In this document: one piece after another, positions 8,201 through 10,346 of the stretch | Layout: the number at the start of each line of letters is the position of its first letter | Numbering within the stretch: position 1 is the first letter of the stretch | From: Gryganskiella cystojenkinii | Lineage: Eukaryota > Mortierellomycota > Mortierellomycetes > Mortierellales > Mortierellaceae | DNA: 10,346 bases | NCBI GenBank assembly: GCA_015852425.1 | Contig: JAAAIG010000978.1 | Coordinates: forward strand, 2,973-13,318 | Direction of reading: 5' to 3' | Made by a program: the position numbers and the translations under genes | Notes under the pieces: generated by a model | Database searches by the model: none | What the model saw: only the letters and a program-made list of their open reading frames with translations | Told to the model about the DNA's origin: nothing

Positions 8201-10113
8201 CGCTCGGTCGCTGTGGTGATGCTGCCGTTCGAAAAGAGGCAGAGGATGACGAGGCTTTTATGGCAGATTTGTTGATCGAATGAACGACCGTAGCTCGACT
8301 GTTGAGTCGAAGAGGCGGTGAGCTGGATGACGCTTCCCCTCTCTGCGATTTAGTGCGATGTCCTGGTACAGATTTAGACCCTGACCCAGAATTCAATCCT
8401 CCTGAACCATTATTGCCTGCGTGTTGTGGGTGTAGTTGTGTCCGAGTGTACTTCCGCGATTTCTGCCCTGCCAATTTCCGTGAAGGGCATCGAACGCAGG
8501 AACACTGAGTCTCTTCATAACGAGGGTTGGCCAGCCACACTGCATGCGGATGAAAAGCTTCTGGAGACATGAATGGACCTAGATTACCATCATAATAAGG
8601 ATAATGTAAACGTGCCGAGTGTCAGAAATCAAAATAGACTCGGATACCTGCTCAAGTGTTTTAAAGAATTGAAAGGCGACGGATTCTTACCGTGAATGTG
8701 TCCACTTAAAAACAGGAAATTCTCTGCGGGCTGAACAAAGAGTCGGTATCCCATAGGCAAACGGCCCACGACAGCCGCTTGAAGCCATTCTCGCCACCTT
8801 GGATCTGACACCGATAGCGGTAATCCATGCGTGGCTGTGGGATGTTGCTGCACTTTTCCATCCGAATGATAGTAGTCAGTAATGATTGTATCATCGCTCA
8901 TAATTATTGGTGCTGAGGCTAGTGCTTGTGCTGTAATCGGACTGGACTTTTTGAACGTCGAAGCTGATCCTGAAAGTAAGGATGAAGATTTTACTCCTTT
9001 CGACGCGGATGCGGTTGATGTGGATGATGTCGAGGAAGGGTGGTGTCGCGCTTGTTGCTGTTGTTGCTGTTGTACCCGTGGCACTGGTGTTTTTGAGAAG
9101 GGTGAACTGACTTGAGCTACAGTTGTAGATAGCTTTGTGCATTTGGCTCTTGCAAATGAAGATCCGGAGAAGCTCATGGATTTCTTTGGTCTTGAGGAGT
9201 GATAGGTTCGGTCCTCGATATCCGACTCGTCATCATCATCATCAGCGTCCTGGTCACTATCGTGAACGAAGGGAGGATTGATCTTCTTTTCCCCCCCCTG
9301 GTCTGTGCTCTTCCCCTTTCTGATTCCTTCTTGCTCACCCCTTGTAGATTTTATCGCAGAGGCCTTCGTCATCGACATTTGAGCTCTTGGTCCAGAGGCT
9401 GTAGTTGATGCAGATGAAGTCGACAATGATGTCGATAAATGATGAGAACTTGCGTGTCCTGAAGATATTACCGACGACGACAAAGCCAAGACTGGTGAAA
9501 CGGATGGACTGATAGTGGGACTTGGTGGCGTAACTAGGGAAGGAGTGGAACGTGGGACATCTGTCTTGGTCGTCTTGCCCCTTTGGAGACTCGTTGATGA
9601 AAGAGTTGAAGGATAGACTATTGGAGAGCTTGTTGATAAGGTAGCGGACTTTGATGTTGGTTTGTGATCTCTTGTAGAATCAGGCACACGCGTAGCAGAG
9701 GTGAGCGGCTGTCGAGTCGCGGTCGCTGGCTGAGCGAACGAGGAAGGCGTGGTTGTTCTGGATCTGGTGTCGGTTCGAGTAGGACCCTCTCTTTGGACCG
9801 AGGCAAACGTAGTAATTCTGGGTGTGGACACGATATTGTCGACGTCGATGCTCACAACGGACCTGGCTGTCCGTCGTCGTCGCTTGGGCGTGTGCTCTTG
9901 AGTGTTAGTCTCGACCCTGGTGTTGTTGCGAGTCTTGGAGGATTCAATAACGTTGTCATTGTCGCCGTCGTCACTGTCGCTGTCGCTGATGTTGATGGCA
10001 TTGGAACGATGGCTTCCCCGGCTGATGTCGGTTTTGAGTTTGCTACCATTATTATTCAAAGGTCTGAGGTTGCCGGTGGCGCGCGCGCCACCAACAGAGC
10101 TCAGGGGGGTCAT
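5295..10113 (-). CDS. clr2: Clr2-like heterochromatin silencing factor (SHREC complex subunit)
   Basis: Two exons, 10113-8691 and 8578-5295, joined over a 112-base intron, give about 1,568 residues. In fission yeast Clr2 belongs to SHREC, a nuclear complex of histone deacetylase Clr3, remodeller Mit1, Clr1 and Clr2 that silences heterochromatin. Residues 1-435 are Ser/Thr-rich and disordered, with a basic PKRRRR (76-81), an acidic run near 285-300 and seven Gln at 348-354. An MBD-like Clr2 N-terminal domain covers about 437-505 (LPMGYRLFVQP, FLFLSGH, SPEAFHPHAVWLA, CSCVRC). A conserved C-terminal Clr2 region covers about 793-1360, including a BAH-like part near 1098-1172 (FGPELIRVGHLISI). The rest is disordered with basic KPKRK and KKRR clusters, likely nuclear signals. 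The start ATG has A at -3 and an in-frame TAA 18 bases upstream. It is far longer than the yeast protein (about 540 residues), mostly through disordered sequence. The 3' end may include one more exon. Confidence 0.87.
8579..8690 (-). other. Intron inside the Clr2 MBD-like domain
   Basis: Read on the minus strand, the donor GTAAGA starts at 8690 and the acceptor is AG at 8580-8579 (context ATCTAG). A CTGAC branch-like motif lies at 8625-8621. The split codon G|GT gives Gly475, and the join reads SGHIHG-PFMSPEAFHPH. This reconnects the strand-rich half of the domain in exon 1 with its helix and CxCxxC motif (Cys500, Cys502, Cys505) in exon 2. Without splicing, exon 1 would run into unrelated sequence and stop at 8629. 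Confidence 0.9.
9052..9072 (-). repeat. CAA/CAG repeat coding seven glutamines in Clr2-like protein
   Basis: Seven Gln codons on the minus strand (residues about 348-354) in the disordered N-terminal region. This is the second poly-Q tract in the window and is unrelated in position to that in the 5-phosphatase. Confidence 0.93.
10075..10092. repeat. Perfect 18-base GC palindrome
   Basis: GGTGGCGCGCGCGCCACC equals its own reverse complement. It lies in the first codons of the Clr2-like gene, encoding Gly-Gly-Ala-Arg-Ala-Thr, and contains four CpG steps in a centred CG run. It could be chance from a Gly/Ala/Arg-coding stretch. Confidence 0.85.
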
Positions 10114-10346
10114 GCTCTCCGACTGTATTTACGGGAGGGAGAGAAAGCAGATTTCAGAGTGGATGTTGCTGGGAGAATTAAATGAGTGAGAGATGAAAGT
10201 GGATGGAGGGAGGAGGATGGGGCGATGTAGAGGAGGGTCAGTCGTCCAAGAAAGAGATGAAAAGGAACGAGAAAACTGAGGTTTTTTTTTATTTTTGTTG
10301 ATAAGAGATTTATTGGGTCACAGTCCAAAAACCAATTGCCCCTTTC
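10114..10346 (-). promoter_or_regulatory. Promoter and 5' leader of the Clr2-like gene
   Basis: Read on the minus strand, the 130 or so bases before the ATG are strongly pyrimidine-rich (CT-rich leader), preceded by a poly-A/T tract at about 10281-10295. A CCAAT box lies at 10316-10312, about 200 bases upstream of the start codon. No clear TATA box is seen. The transcription start cannot be placed from sequence. Confidence 0.5.

Noticed and set aside
9664..10185. 173-codon plus-strand open frame opposite the Clr2-like gene
   Set aside because: It is antisense to a Ser/Thr/Asp-rich coding exon; the Val/Gly/Arg-rich product is the expected mirror of that composition.
1..10346. CRISPR array, tRNA/rRNA genes, transposons, prokaryotic-style operons or defence systems
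   Set aside because: There are no regularly spaced repeats, no cloverleaf or ribosomal sequence, no transposase or reverse transcriptase motifs, and both genes are spliced eukaryotic genes.

Overview
This is a eukaryotic, intron-rich window with two convergent protein-coding genes. Splice sites read GT...AG with GTAAGT-like donors and CTAAC-type branch motifs. Introns are mostly 90-150 bases, and poly-Q and Ser-rich tracts are common. The protein families (an OCRL-type 5-phosphatase with a RhoGAP-like tail, and a Clr2-type silencing factor) indicate a filamentous fungus. The compact gene spacing and style suggest an early-diverging lineage such as Mortierellaceae; this placement is inference, not proof.

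Left half (1-4809, + strand): at least thirteen exons encode an inositol polyphosphate 5-phosphatase of the OCRL/INPP5B class. The order is a short N-terminal region, a complete catalytic domain, an ASH domain, an acidic/Ser-rich linker, and a RhoGAP-like domain without its arginine finger and carrying two long low-complexity insertions. The protein ends in a poly-Q tail. The 5' end may continue beyond the left edge. A poly(A) signal follows the stop codon closely.

Middle (4810-5294): the 3' regions of both genes. I see no independent gene there. One acidic stretch (5172-5258) lies in the same frame as the minus-strand gene, just past its tandem stop codons, and could be a spliced last exon.

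Right half (10113 down to 5295, - strand): two long open frames are exons of one gene. The 112-base intron cuts a Clr2 N-terminal (MBD-like) domain, and the join restores the domain. The product of about 1,568 residues is a large Clr2-like subunit of a SHREC-type heterochromatin silencing complex. Its promoter and pyrimidine-rich leader fill the right edge.

The two genes act in separate processes (phosphoinositide/membrane traffic and chromatin silencing); nothing suggests a joint pathway. I found no RNA gene, mobile element, CRISPR array or clearly new biological system. The most useful observations concern gene structure and unusual domain architecture.
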